A stretch of 64,000 nt of DNA, taken from contig CM060324.1 in NCBI GenBank assembly GCA_030674155.1, positions 56,182,298-56,246,297 of the forward strand, in the 5' to 3' direction. Below, piece after piece: positions 33,591 to 45,889 of this stretch. The notes under the pieces are model-generated. The model had not been told where the DNA came from. It was given only the letters and a program-made list of their open reading frames with translations, and made no database searches. Numbering within the stretch: the stretch's first letter is position 1; every line of letters begins with the position of its first letter. The position numbers and the translations under genes are program-made. This DNA is from Stramonita haemastoma. Taxonomy: Eukaryota > Mollusca > Gastropoda > Neogastropoda > Muricidae.

Positions 33591-33925
33591 ATGGGACAGG
33601 ATGGCCTAGTGGTCAGAACATTGCGCTCGCAATTTCACGACCCGAGTTCGATTCCCATTCGTGGGGATATTTCCCCTGGAGTTAACATCAGTGCTGACTC
33701 CACTCTTCCCAAAAGTCCTTCGGATGAGACTATAAACCGAGGTCCCGTATGCGAACGCACGCAGAACATCTTGCGCACACATTAAATCATGTTCCGCTTT
33801 TCGTAAGAGTAGGCCATTGTGTGAACAGATGACAAGATTTCCAAAACTGCATACACACGGGGACTGGATGTAAAAAAAGCACATGTGTGCTTGTTCCATT
33901 ATCCTTGATATAAAAGAATAAAAGA
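33591..33925 (+). mobile_element. SINE family 1 copy, unit B
   Basis: Uninterrupted form of the SINE at 17490. Absent from unit C (43705-43715), where the flanks join. Confidence 0.82.
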
Positions 33926-33957
33926 AAGAACTGCACAGCTGAAATCAGCCAGGACAG

Positions 33958-33988
<31 letters not shown>

Positions 33989-34094
33989 GAGTGGCAGGGG
34001 TGTGAGTGCTTCCCTTCCTTCCTGACTGCCTGAGTCAGTGAATGCTTGAAGCACCTGCACAGCATGTGACGGTGGCATGACTATGCCAGTAGTT

Positions 34095-34752
34095 CTGTCG
34101 TCACTGCTCACCATTCTGTCTTCACTGCTCACCATTCTGTCTTCACTGCTCATCATTCTGTCTTCACTGCTCACCATTCTGTCTTCACTGCTCACCGTTC
34201 TGTCTTCATTGCTCACCGTTCTGTCTTCATTGCTCACCGTTCTGTCTTCATTGCTCACCATTCTGTCTTCGCTGCTCACCATTCTGTCTTCGCTGCTCAC
34301 CGTTCTGTCTTCACTGCTCACTATTCTGTCTTCACTGCTCACTATTCTTTCTTCACTGCTCACTATTCTGTCTTCACTGCTCGCCATTCTGTCTTCACTG
34401 CTCGCCATTCTGTCTTCACTGCTCACCATTCTGTCTTCACTGCTCGCCATTCTGTCTTCACTGCTCGCCGTTCTGTCTTCACTGCTCGCCGTTCTGTCTT
34501 CACTGCTCACCGTTCTGTCTTCACTGCTCACTATTCTGTCTTCACTGCTCACTATTCTGTCTTCACTGCTCACTATTCTTTCTTCACTGCTCACTATTCT
34601 GTCTTCACTGCTCACCATTCTGTCTTCACTGCTCACTATTCTTTCTTCACTTCTCACTATTCTTTCTTCACTGCTCACTATTCTTTCTTCACTGCTCACA
34701 TTTCTTTCTTCACTGCTCACATTTCTTTCTTCACTGCTCATCATTCTGTCTG
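34095..34752. repeat. 21-bp minisatellite, unit B
   Basis: About 31 copies, homologous to 18410-19112; preceded by a G run at 33959-33987. Confidence 0.93.
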
Positions 34753-34951
34753 CATGATCTTCACACACAGCCTTCCTATCTATTCTACCAGTTGGGGAAA
34801 GCAATATAAAACATGTCCTATGAAGGCAACAATGGTAACGATAGAAAAAAAAAAGAGGAAATCAAGAGATACACAGTCATGATGTAAGTTCATCATGGGA
34901 ACGAGACAAAAGATGAACAAAACCATCCCAAAATGGTGACAGCGTTTTTAC

Positions 34952-34982
34952 CATAGCCACTGGTGGTAGGTCAGGTTGAATT
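34952..34982 (-). pseudogene. Vestigial CUB exon c remnant, unit B
   Basis: About 30 bases keep the end of the exon c remnant seen in unit C, including the GGCTATG|GTAAAA donor and part of the Thr codons. The KGFKL part is deleted. It shares this extra deletion with unit A and has no coding value. Confidence 0.5.
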
Positions 34983-36240
34983 TTTTTTCAATAGTTATAA
35001 CAAATACCTGTATTTTTTTTTTACAAATGTCATGTATAGGATCATATATTTCACAGGACATAAAAGTTTACAACAATAACCATCTAACTTTCGTAATAGA
35101 TAACATCAATAAAGATTATGTCACTATAAAATCAATTATCTATGGATGCCCACATTTCACTACAAACATAAATATAGACACATACCGACACATACATGAC
35201 TACAAAAATAATGCCTATGTTTCAGTACAAACAACATCAAGAATAAGGACACATATTCCACAAAAAGATTACCTTTAACCTTGTCCCTTCAGAATGCACG
35301 CTGTTGGGCAACCAACCATCTTACCCTTCCCTTTATACTGCTTGTCACCAGGTAAAGATGGCCCTGTTTGATACCACGCAACACCCACGTTTGGGCAATC
35401 TGTTTTTTAAAAAATCTCCTGCTTTCCTTCCTTCAAGAGAATCCAAACTATCCCACGTCACCAGTAAGCCCGACACATACTGTAGCAATTAAGACCTGGC
35501 AGGTCGGTGAGCTGGTCATAGTTCACTTGTAATTAGCTTTCAAAGATAGAACACATGCAGAATAAGAATTGGCGGATTCGTGGGAACCTTAGTAGGTGTG
35601 AAAGAAGGGCCATGATCCTACACAGTGATTATATTTTTCTCATTTTTCTTTTGACTGTGTATTCATGGATTTACTTTTTTTTGGTAATGACAAGGTTGAA
35701 GTGCAAGATTTCTCTCTACACATAGTAAGGTAAGAAAGAATGTTCCCCCTTTCTGTTTGTTCAATACGACGCATGTTGCAAGTACATCTGTGGTCATTTT
35801 TAAAGTGTTTGGTGGGTCAAACTCACTCTCACAACTAATACAAAACTACATTATGCGGTCTAAAAGTATTTTTTGCTACAAGGTTTTAAATTCATCTACC
35901 CAACACTCCGAGATTCAAAATACTAAAAGAGTTTTCAGGTACTGAAAAAAAAAGGAAGGTGCTAAAAATGCTACGTGGGCAACCTTTGTGCAAATAGGTA
36001 CAGTGCATGTATACTGGGAAAGAGGGATTCTTCCCTTTAATAAAGAGATAGTGTTTACTAGACCTACATTAATTTTCCAAAACAGTAATCACCATCAAGT
36101 AAGATACATTCCATGACAGACATGGCGATTGATACAATACATCCCTCTATTTAACAACAAACATTATCAACAACATAACATACATTTCCCTACAAACATG
36201 ATTCTCTCTCTGTTTCTTTCCCTGTACGTCTTATTCTGTC
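34983..36240. other. Duplicated intron stretch, unit B
   Basis: Near-identical to 19338-20600; no gene recognised. Confidence 0.6.
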
Positions 36241-36241
36241 T

Positions 36242-36244
<3 letters not shown>

Positions 36245-36307
<63 letters not shown>
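36245..36307. repeat. (TA)n microsatellite
   Basis: About 31 TA units at the B/C unit boundary. Confidence 0.9.
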
Positions 36308-36315
<8 letters not shown>

Positions 36316-36415
36316 AATTACAAGCCTCCATCAGCCACAAAGACACACATTTTATAGCAAAAATGACCTGTAGCACAGACCTAAAGTTGACAACAAAATG
36401 GCCTTCAATATATAC

Positions 36416-36577
36416 CTGTGATGTTGTCGAATGATGTGTACAGCAGTTTAAACCCCTTTCCTGAGGACGTGCCATCGGAGTGAAAACGAATGTGCACCTG
36501 CCTTCCGAAACTGACAAACACAGGCCGCGGATCCTCGCCACACAGTTTGGCGATGCGACTGCCCTGCGATGGGTAAG
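36416..36577 (-). CDS. CUB domain C, exon c, short form
   Basis: This 162-nt exon encodes PSQGSRIAKLCG (cysteine 4), SFGRQVHIRFHSDG with the Ser-Asp pair, [13 protein letters not shown] and ends in DNIT. It lacks the Thr/Ser linker found in A, D and E. Its donor ACAG|GTATAT lies in sequence that is intron in unit D (around 45505-45511), so a deletion fused exon and intron and a new donor is used, still in phase 1. Acceptor GTCTTCAG. Confidence 0.86.
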
Positions 36578-36609
36578 CTGAAGACACACAGGGAGCATTG
36601 AAGGTCAGC

Positions 36610-37996
36610 TCAAGGAAAAACAACACACTGAAGGACAACTTAATGAAGACAATGAAGGACAACTCAGTAAAGGACAATGAAAGACAACTTAATGAAGGAC
36701 AACTTAATGAAGGACAACTCAATGAAGGACAACTCAATGAAGGACAACTCAATAAAGGACAACTCAATGAAGGACAATGAAGTACAACTCAATGAAGGGC
36801 AACTTAATGATGTACAACTCTATGAAGGACAATGAAGGACAACTCTATGAAGGACAATGAAGGACAACTCAATGAAGGACAACTCAATAAAGGACAACTC
36901 AATGAAAGACAATGAAGGACAACTCTATGAAGGACAACTCAATGAAGGACAATGAAGGACAACTCAATGAAGGACAACTTAATGAAGGACAACTTAATGA
37001 AGGACAATGAAGGACAACTCAATGAAGGACAATGAAGGACAACTCAATGAAGGACAACTTAATGAAGGACAATGAAGGACAACTCTATGAAGGACAATGA
37101 AGGACAACTCAATGAAGGACAACTTAATGAAGGAAATCAAGGACAACTCAATGAAGGACAATGAAGGACAACTTAATGAAGGACAATGAAGGACAACTCA
37201 ATGAAGGACAACTTAATGAAGGACAATGAAGGACAACTCAATGAAGGACAACTCAATGAAGGACAATGAAGGGCAACTCAATGAAGGACAACTCAATGAA
37301 GGACAATGAAGGACAACTCAATGAAGGACAATGAAGGACAACCTATGAAGGACAATAAAGGACAACTCAATGAAGGACAACTCAATGAAGGACAACTTAA
37401 TGAAGGACAATGAAGGGCAACTCAATGAAGGACAATGAAGGCCAACTCAATGAAGGACAATTAAGGACAACTCAATGAAGGACAACTCAATGAAGGATAA
37501 CTTAATGAAGGACAACTCAATGAAGGACAACTTAATAAAGGACAATGAAGGACAACTCAATGAAGGACAATTAAGGACAACTCAATGACGGACAACTCAA
37601 TGAAGGACAACTCAATGAAGGACAACTCAATGAAGGTCATCTCAATGAAGGACAACTCAATGAAAGACAATTAAGGACAATTCAATGAAGGACAACTCAA
37701 TGAAGGTCATCTCAATGAAGGACAACTCAATGAAGGACAACTTAATAAAGGACAATGAAGGACAACTCAATGAAGGACAATGAAGGACAACTCAATGAAG
37801 GACAATGAAGGACAACTCAATGAAGGACAACTCAATGAAGGACAACTCAATGAAGGACAACTCAATGAAGGTCATCTCAATGAAGGACAACTCAATGAAG
37901 GACAATGAAGGACAATGAAGGACAACTCAATGAAGGACAATGAAGGACAACTCAATGAAGGACAATGAAGGACAATGAAGGACAACTCAATGAAGC
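36610..37996. repeat. 15-bp minisatellite, unit C
   Basis: Unit AAGGACAACTCAATG and the short variant AAGGACAAT; 1.39 kb; very similar to unit B. Confidence 0.93.
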
Positions 37997-38324
37997 CTCA
38001 CTATAAAACGCTGTTACGCTCTGAACCTTTTTGTTGGGATGTCTGCGTCAGTGATGACCTGATAGCATCACTTATGCTCTCTATCAAACAGAATATCCCA
38101 TGAAGTGGGAATATGGCTGCCTTAATGGTGAGGTACTTGGCAGCAGCCATACACACAAACTTCTCACCAGTGTGCACTTACAGCCTCTCAGTGGTTTGGA
38201 GGTGGGATGTGACACAGTGCATACTCTGGGTGAACCTTGGGGTCTTAGCCTAGGGAACACCCCAAACAGCGATAGTGACCGCTGCTCTTAGCTAAGCACT
38301 GGTGAATCACAGGTTATGGGAATT

Positions 38325-38580
38325 GTATTGTTTTGTGTTGTGCTGTATTGTATTGTATTGTGTTGAATTGTATTGTATTGTGTTGTGTTGTATTGTATTG
38401 TGTTGTATTGTATTGTATTGCATTGTATTGTATACCACCCACACCACCACTCACTTCCTAGTGGAAAGGGGAAAAGTTTCAGGCACAAACCGAGATCAAA
38501 CCATCACACACTACAAACCCAGACTTTTTGCTTTCTAGGCAGTGTGTTACCTATATACCACCGACCTATACAACATTGGG
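38325..38580 (-). mobile_element. SINE family 2, internally deleted, unit C
   Basis: Same internally deleted form as in A and B with CAATA/CAACA tail. Confidence 0.6.
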
Positions 38581-38964
38581 GAAGACCATTTCAAAGTGCA
38601 AGCTGAACTATGACTATACAATTTCTTATTATTATCATGTGGTGATATGTAACTATACAATTTCTTATTATTATCAAGTGGTGATATGACGTGACTGCTA
38701 ACGTCTAGTAACTGCGGCTCATGCTTATTGCTACCTTGCTACTATGGAGTGTATTGGCTGTGTGATTGACAGTCACGTGTGAGTTGTCCCCCTTTAACTA
38801 TGCAGTGTGATGGTGTGATTCACAGTCTCAGCTACGTCAAAGCCTATTTGGTGAAACTTACTTCAAACCTTTCAATCTTTTTCATGAACACTCCAAACTG
38901 AACTGAGAGTCGATGCTTGTGAAAATGTTCAGCTGGAGCAGCAGCAACAACACTGGCTGCTGCA

Positions 38965-39260
38965 ACAACATCACCACAACAACAACAGCAGCAACACTCA
39001 CAGATTTGGGATGTCACTGTTCTTGTTGCTCCTAATGTTCAGTATTCGTGTCCTGTGGCTGCTGTAACGGCATCACCACCACAACAACAGCAGCAACACT
39101 CACAGATTTGGGATGTCACTGTTCTTGTTGCTCCTAATGTTCAGTATTCGTGTCCTGTGGCTGCTGTAACGGCATCACCATAACAATAACAGCAGCAACA
39201 CTCACAGATTTGGGATGTCACTGTTCTTGTTGCTCCTAATGCTCAGTATTCGTGTCCTGT
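38965..39260. repeat. ~102-bp tandem repeat, unit C
   Basis: About three copies downstream of exon b. Confidence 0.85.
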
Positions 39261-39319
39261 CTTCATATTGTGTGGAGAAAACAGTGGCTGCTGTCTTGAC
39301 AAAGAAAAGAGGTCTTTAC

Positions 39320-39444
39320 CTCCATTATAGATATCCAGGTTGTCGTATCTGCAGTTTCCGGCATGTTCTATGTCCAAGTCCACCACATACAGCTGGATTC
39401 TCCTCCCTTCCTCTGCCGTCAGCGTCCATACGCAGTCCTGATGT
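39320..39444 (-). CDS. CUB domain C, exon b
   Basis: This 125-nt exon encodes HQDCVWTLTAEEG (cysteine 2), RRIQLYVVDLDIE and NCRYDNLDIYNG (cysteine 3, Asp three residues on). The acceptor TGATCAG follows a pure (TG)n tract; the donor is GGAG|GTAAAG. It differs from copy B mainly by EHAGN in place of KLSFG before cysteine 3. Confidence 0.88.
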
Positions 39445-39447
39445 CTG

Positions 39448-39448
39448 A

Positions 39449-39501
<53 letters not shown>
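39448..39501. repeat. (CA)n at exon b acceptor, unit C
   Basis: Pure CA; (TG)n against TGATCAG in gene orientation. Confidence 0.92.
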
Positions 39502-39504
<3 letters not shown>

Positions 39505-40540
39505 CTCAGTTAATCAGTTACTCAATCAGCCTTGATCTCTATCCACCAACAAACAGAATGTAACATAATGGAGAAAACAGAGGCGGAGAGAAAGCGGTTC
39601 AGTGAACAAGAGATTCACAGACAGACATGTATGGACCTGACACAGGCAAGACAGGTTGAACTACTCTCAAATGGCCTTCACACCTGGATCATTAAAAAAT
39701 ATGAGTCCCCTGAATAAAGATAGGAACAAGGAAGTACAGTAACCAGCGACAACTTCTTTCTCTACATGAAAATGATTTACCAAAGATTTCAACAAACAAA
39801 ATGACAGCATTCACAAAATCTCACCGTTGATGAAAGCCAGAGCTCTAGCCGAAGAACAAACAAACAAAACCCTAACCAAAGAAAGAAGGAAACAAAAGAC
39901 CAAAAAATAGAAAGATCAAAAACCCTCTAGATGACTTCATCTTTTGAAGACAGCATTTTATGTATCATTTTGAAGTAGGCACCATGCCTTTGGCCTGACA
40001 GGACTCGATTTTGTCTCCTGATTGAAAACTCTTCAAAGGTTAAGCAAGACACCTTTCCCAGTTTAAATGCGTCTATCGCATTTTCACACTTTTTTTTTGG
40101 TGGAGGGGGGGGGGGGGGGGCTACCAAATCTGCCTTTGGAGAATTATAATGGAATCAGGAAAAATATGCTAAGATACGTGTTGTAAAAACAAACAGAAGA
40201 AAACAAAGTCCCGCGGATCTGTGTCCTTTGCGTTTGGGGATCCTTTGAACAGAATGCAAGAGAAGTCACTCAGTGTGTACCCAGCCCTGTGGTCAGTCAG
40301 AGCAGAATAAACCCAGACATTGCCAGACACTTCAAGTGCTAACACCGGAAGAACATTTGAAAAAAAAAACACCCTAAAATGAACTTTGCTTAGATCTCAG
40401 AAGAGATACAAGTCCCCGCTTGACCAACTAACAAATAATCATTAAACTTAATTATTGAGACTATGAGGAAGTAGTGATTGAGAAAACATTTGCAAGCAGC
40501 CTGTTACAACTTAGTTATTATAAATATGACTTATCAAACA
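39505..40540. other. Duplicated intron stretch, unit C
   Basis: Counterpart of 13490-14415, with an extra block (near 39975-40005) shared with unit D only, and a G run near 40105. No gene. Confidence 0.6.
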
Positions 40541-40544
40541 TCAA

Positions 40545-41965
40545 AAGCAACAAGACTTGAGTGAGATATTTTTTCTTTCCAGATGGTAGTCAGTTTTGAC
40601 AGTGCTGTTATTGTCTGTGCAATCCTGCATACTACCTCTGGCTTGGACCCCTTGTCTGATACGATGGCTCCCAAGTACTTGAAGCTTTGAACTATTTCCA
40701 GCTTCTGGTCATTGACCCCGATATCAGTGCAGATGCCCTAGGTGTTATTGGTAATCAGTTTGGTCTTTTCTGCACTGATTTCCATGCCGTATGTTTTAGA
40801 GGCCTTGTTCAGGTGTTCTGTTAAGCTGGCAAGCTCCTGTTCTGATCCTGCTAGTCCGTCAATGTCATCTGTGAAGCGAAGGTTTGTGATTGTTCTGCCA
40901 CCAATGCTGACTGATCCTTTATGGTGTTCCAGTGCATCAGCCATAATTCTCTCAAGGAAGATGTTGGAAAGAGTGGGTGAGAGTAGACAGCCCTGCCTTA
41001 CTCCAACTGTTGTTCGAAACCACTCTCCAAAGATGCTGTTGTAGCACACTGCACTGGTGGTCTTGTTGTACAGCTCTTTGATGACTCTGATCAGGTATAC
41101 ATTGATGTTGTACAAATTCATGGTTGCCTACAAAGCTGCATGCCACACCCTGTCGAATGCATTCTTAAAATCAATAGATATGTGGTAGAGGTCTTGTTGG
41201 TGTTGAAGGTACCGCTCACAGAATATTCTGAGGTTGAATATCTGTTCAGTTGTGCTACGCCTTTCTCTGAAACCTGCTTGTTCCTTAGCAATGATGGTCT
41301 CTGATTGTGGCTTCAGTCTGTTCAATAATGATTATCTACAACATGACCTTGCTTGGGTGGCATATGAGGCTGATTGTGCGGTAATTATGGCACTGCAGAA
41401 GATTTCCTTTCTTGGGGAGGGTGATGATGAGTGACTGTGTCCACGGTGTTGGCCATTTTCCTGTCTGACAGATCTTGTTGCAGATTTTTAGTAGAGCATT
41501 GATCATGGCTTCCCCTCCAGCTTGAACCAACTCAGCAGGAATGTTGTCAGCCCCTGCTGACTTCACCTTTTTTTCAGTGATCTGACTGCTGTTTCCACTT
41601 CATTTCAGAGGACAGGATGGCTGTCTGTATCTGTGCTTGTGGGGACATTGAGGACTTCTGGATCCCCTGTGGTTTTGAAGTTATACAGGTCAGAGCAGTA
41701 TTCTCTCCACCTGTTCAGAATATCCTGGTCATCAGTGAGGCACTTCCCAATTTTGTCTTGGATTGTTGAGCTTCTTCCCTGTTTTGTACCAGTCAGGTCT
41801 TTCGCCAGATGATATGCTTTCTTGCTGTTGTTTTTCTTGATGTTTTCTTCAATATCCTGGCACTGTTCGCCAATCCATGTCTCCTTTGCTTCTGTCATGG
41901 ACTTCCTGATTCTTTTGAGTGCCCTATATTGTTCTGCTCTTTCTGTGGTTTCCACTTTCATTCAA
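40545..41965 (-). pseudogene. LINE reverse transcriptase fragment
   Basis: Minus-strand frames in order give KSAGADNIPAELVQAGGEA, PKKGNLLQCHNYRTISLI, AGFRERRSTTEQIFNLR, GVRQGCLLSPTLSNIFLERI and LRFTDDIDGLAG. These are successive RT motifs; the catalytic FADD reads FTDD. Frames are broken at about 41125, 41330 and 41570, so it is dead. It resembles RTE/CFDP2-type elements frequent in marine invertebrates. Present in unit C only. Confidence 0.85.
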
Positions 41966-41979
41966 TTATAATAAACGCC

Positions 41980-42285
41980 TATGTGCATGCTGTTTTTTGT
42001 GTATTATCCAATCCTACTGGCACACAATAGATTACCTTTCCTAAAGAAGAACGGGTTTTTAACATGTGCGCAGAATCTTTTGCATGCGTTTGCACACGTG
42101 GCCTTAGTTTATAGTCATCAGCCGAAGAACTTTGCCATTCAGTGTGACTTTTTCATCAAACTGGGAAGAAAAGGGGAGGCTAGGAATCAAACCCAGAGCC
42201 TCATGCTTTATTTGTTGGCAGGCAAATGTCTTAATCGTCATGCCATCTTCTTCCTTAGCCCTGTATACATTCCATTATCATTATT
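41980..42285 (-). mobile_element. SINE family 3 copy, unit C
   Basis: Counterpart of 14500-14800; its left end is lost next to the LINE fragment. Confidence 0.55.
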
Positions 42286-42289
42286 AATA

Positions 42290-42543
42290 TTATTGTATTT
42301 TGTATTTTGTATTTTGTACCACTTTATGTCACGCAGATTTCTCTGCGTGAAATTCGGGCTGCTCTCCCCGGGGAGAGCGCGTCGCCACATGTGCAGCGCC
42401 TACCCATTTTTTTTCTTTTTCCTGCATGCAAGTGTATTTGTTTCCCTATCAGAGTGGCTTCTTTCTACAGAATTTTGCCAGGGACAACCCCCTTGTTGCC
42501 GTGGGTTCTTTTATGTGCGCTAAATAGTGATGTGTAACACACG

Positions 42544-42574
<31 letters not shown>

Positions 42575-42725
42575 TAGCGCCCAGACCACCACTCAGGGTC
42601 TAATGGATGGGGAAAAAGTTTTGGGTCCAAACGGGGTACGAACCCCGCACACTCCGACCCGGACTTTTTGCTTTCTAGGACTTTTTGCTTTCTAGGCAAG
42701 GCGCGTGACCACCTAGACCACCGAT
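42290..42725 (-). mobile_element. SINE family 2, full-length
   Basis: Minus-strand head near 42720 with GGTCTAGGTGGTCACGCG (A-box) and GGGTTCGTACCCCG (B-box), body with CTTTCGGATGAGACGATAAA and CTCCCCGGGGAGAGC, and a tail of AAAATAC units. Confidence 0.75.
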
Positions 42726-42740
42726 CCACCTATTACTTAC

Positions 42741-42837
42741 GCATTGTAACGATTCGGGTAGTTGGGAGATGTCAGCGTTTTGTTGCGGCCCTGTTCCACT
42801 GTCAGCTGGCCTCCCATAGGACATGCCATTCCACTAC
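42741..42837 (-). CDS. CUB domain C, exon a
   Basis: This 97-nt exon starts CUB domain C: SGMACPMGG (cysteine 1), QLTVEQGRNKTLTS with the N-K-T sequon, and SPNYPNRYN. Acceptor CTGTTTCAG|GT at 42838 is continuous with the 33-bp minisatellite; donor GC|GTAAGT. Of the A-D copies it alone keeps the family-like SP.YP; the others have SGNYP. Its downstream intron starts with a SINE remnant within 20 bases. Confidence 0.87.
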
Positions 42838-43475
42838 CTGAAACAGCAGTATCTGTGACATGTCTGTTTCAGTAAACAGCAGTATCTGTCACATGTCTGT
42901 TTCAGTAAACAGCAGTATCTGTCACATGTCTGTTTCAGTAAACAGCAGTATCTGTCACATGTCTGTTTCAGTAAACAGCAGTATCTGTCACATGTCTGTT
43001 TCAGTAAACAGCAGTATCTGTCACATGTCTGTTTCAGTAAACAGCAGTATCTGTGACATGTCTGTTTCAGTAAACAGCAGTATCTGTCACATGTCTGTCT
43101 CAGTAAACAGCAGTATCTGTCACATGTCTGTCTCAGTAAACAGCAGTATCTGTCACATGTCTGTTTCAGTAAACAGCAGTATCTGTCACATGTCTGTTTC
43201 AGTAAACAGCAGTATCTGTCACATGTCTGTCTCAGTAAACAGTAGTATCTGTCACATGTCTGTTTCAGTAAACAGCAGTATCTGTCACATGTCTGTTTCA
43301 GTAAACAGCAGTATCTGTGACATGTCTGTTTCAGTAAACAGCAGTATCTGTCACATGTCTGTTTCAGTAAACAGCAGTATCTGTCACATGTCTGTTTCAG
43401 TAAACAGCAGTATCTGTCACATGTCTGTTTCAGTAAACAGCAGTATCTGTGACATGTCTGTTTCAGTAAACATCA
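42838..43475. repeat. 33-bp minisatellite, unit C
   Basis: About 19 very regular copies, continuous with the exon a acceptor. Confidence 0.95.
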
Positions 43476-43845
43476 GAATCAGGGGAGGATATGGTTACCA
43501 TGAAAAACACCTTCAGAGCCTCTTGCTTACTCCAACTGAGAATGATTATTGAAAGATGAAACAACTTGACACAGAGAGGATATTATGCAACTACCATCAA
43601 TCTGCTGACCCCAATATTCTGTATGCCTTTTTTGGGGGCAGCTTGTATGCTGTCTCTGTTTCTGATGCTGCACTGTGCAGGCATCCAGGCCAGTTCAGGC
43701 ACTTGCAGCATGTACTGCACAGCTGAAATCAGCCAGGACAGGGGGGCAGGGTGTGAGTGTTTCACTTCCTGACTGCCGGAGTCTGTGAATGCTTGAAGCG
43801 CCAGTTCAGCTTCATGGTGGTGTGGCTCTGCCAGTAGTTCTATCG

Positions 43846-44250
43846 TCACTGCTCACCATCCTGTCTTCATTGCTCACCATTCTGTCTTCACTGCTCACCA
43901 TTATTTCTTCACTGCTCACCATTCTTTCATCACTGCTCACCACTCTATCGTCACTGCTCACCATCCTGTCTTCATTGCTCACCACTCTGTCGTCACTGCT
44001 CACCATCCTGTCTTCATTGCTCACCATTCTGTCTTCACTGCTCACCATTATTTCTTCACTGCTCACCATTCTTTCATCACTGCTCACCATTATTTCTTCA
44101 TTGCTCACCACTCTGTCGTCACTGCTCACCATCCTGTCTTCATTGCTCACCATTCTGTCGTCACTGCTCACCATTCTGTCGTCACTGCTCACCATCATTA
44201 ATTTCTTCAGTGCTCACCATTCCGTCTTCACTGCTCACCATTCTTTCAAA
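43846..44250. repeat. 21-bp minisatellite, unit C
   Basis: About 19 copies, more diverged than in A and B (TTATTTCTTC and TCGTCACTG variants). Confidence 0.9.
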
Positions 44251-44388
44251 CATGTCCTATGAAGGAAACAATGGTAACGATAGGGAAAAAAAGAGGAAAC
44301 CAAGAGATACACAGTCATGATGTAAGTTCATCATGAGAACGAGACAAAAGATGAACAAAACCATCCCAAATGGCGACAGCGTTTTTAC

Positions 44389-44485
44389 CATAGCCACTGG
44401 TGGTAGTGCGGATTGTGTACCGTGCTGTCGTCCTCGTTGTTGTCGTCCTTGAACTTGGCATTGCTGTGAACATCAGTTTGAATCC
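44389..44485 (-). pseudogene. Vestigial CUB exon c remnant, unit C
   Basis: About 97 bases match the 3' end of exon c of unit E: KGFKLMFTA, then an Arg/Thr-rich linker and TTTSGYG, ending at the same donor type (G|GTAAAA). The upstream half of the exon and its acceptor are gone; the sequence changes abruptly near 44485. It lies between exon c of D and exon a of C, where a normal gene would have only intron. I infer a tandem-duplication breakpoint inside an exon c. Confidence 0.7.
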
Positions 44486-44884
44486 TTTTTATTCAACAGT
44501 TATAATAACAAATACCTGTTGTTGTTTTTTTACAAATATTATTAACAGGACCACATATTCCACAGGAGATAAAAGTTTACATCAATAGCCATAATACAAA
44601 ACTACATTATGCGGTCTAAAAGTATTTTTACTACAAGGTTTTAAATTCATCTACCTAACACTGAGATTCAAAACACTAAAAGAGTTTTCAGATACTGAGA
44701 AAAAAGAAGAAAGGTGCTAAAAATGCTACGTGGGCAACCTTCGCGCAAATAGGTACAGTGCTCGTATACTTGGAAAGAGGGATTCTTCCCTTTAATAAAG
44801 AGATAGTGTTTACTAGACCTACATTAATTTTTCAAAACAGTAATCACCATCAAGAAAGATACATTCCATGACAGATATGGCGAT

Positions 44885-45180
44885 TGATATCATATTTCAT
44901 TTCATACCACTTTATGTCACAGCAGATTTCTCTGCATGAAATTTGGGCTGCTCTCCCCGGGGAAAGCGCATCATCACAAGTGCAGCACCTACCCATTTTT
45001 TATTTCTTTTTCCTGTCTGCAACTGTATTTGTTTCCCTATCAGAGTGGCTTTTTTCTACAGAATTTTGCCAGGAACAACCCCCTTGTTGCCATGGGTTCT
45101 TTTACGTGCGCCAAGTAAAGATGTGTAACACATGGGACCTTGGTTTCTCATCTCATCTGAAAGACTAGCGCCCAGACCAT
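44885..45180 (-). mobile_element. SINE family 2, partial
   Basis: Covers the tail half of the family (CTCTCCCCGGGGAAAGC, CCCTATCAGAGTGGC) to CTGAAAGACTAGCGC; the tRNA-like head is missing. Confidence 0.7.
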
Positions 45181-45280
45181 ATATATCCCTTTATTTAACA
45201 ACAAACATTATCAACAACACACATACATCTCCCTACAAACATGATTCTCTATTTCTTTCCCTGTATGTGTGTCTTATATG

Positions 45281-45410
<130 letters not shown>

Positions 45411-45668
45411 ACTACAAGCCTCACCAGCCACATAGACACACATTTCATAACAAAAATGACCTTCAGCACAGACCTAAAGTTGACAACAGAATGGCCTTCA
45501 ATATATACCTGTACTGCATTTTAAACATGAGACCTGATGCCAAGTACAGACATGACTGGTTCTTTCAGACAAACACAACAAACAAAGCACGAACAAAGGT
45601 ACAAGGAATCCAAAAACAAAGCCCAAAAAATCACGCAATGAACAACAAGCTAAAGCAAAATGGCTCAC

Positions 45669-45860
45669 AAAGTCCGCTGCTCGAGGTAGTGTTGATAGGT
45701 GTGGTGGTGTTGTCCACTGCTGTGTACAGCAGTTTAAACCCCTTTCCTCTGCCGCGAGAGGTGTGAAAGGTGATGGTCATTAGGTTTCCAGAACTGACAT
45801 ACTCAAGGTGCTGATGCTTGCCACACAGGAATGCGATGCGTATGCCCCACCATTGGTGGC
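45669..45860 (-). CDS. CUB domain D, exon c with Thr linker
   Basis: This 192-nt exon encodes [13 protein letters not shown] (cysteine 4), [13 protein letters not shown], the [13 protein letters not shown] strand and a linker [15 protein letters not shown] with two N-x-T sequons. Acceptor ATCTTCAG, donor CTTT|GTGAGC, phase 1. The Ser-Asp pair present in the other copies is replaced by TSRG, so calcium binding by this domain is doubtful. The 15-bp minisatellite starts about 30 bases upstream of the acceptor. Confidence 0.86.
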
Positions 45861-45889
45861 CTGAAGATACATAAGGAGCATTGGAGGTC

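Noticed and set aside
42838..43475. CRISPR-like look of regularly spaced repeats
   Set aside because: There are no unique spacers; units are directly tandem and the DNA is eukaryotic.
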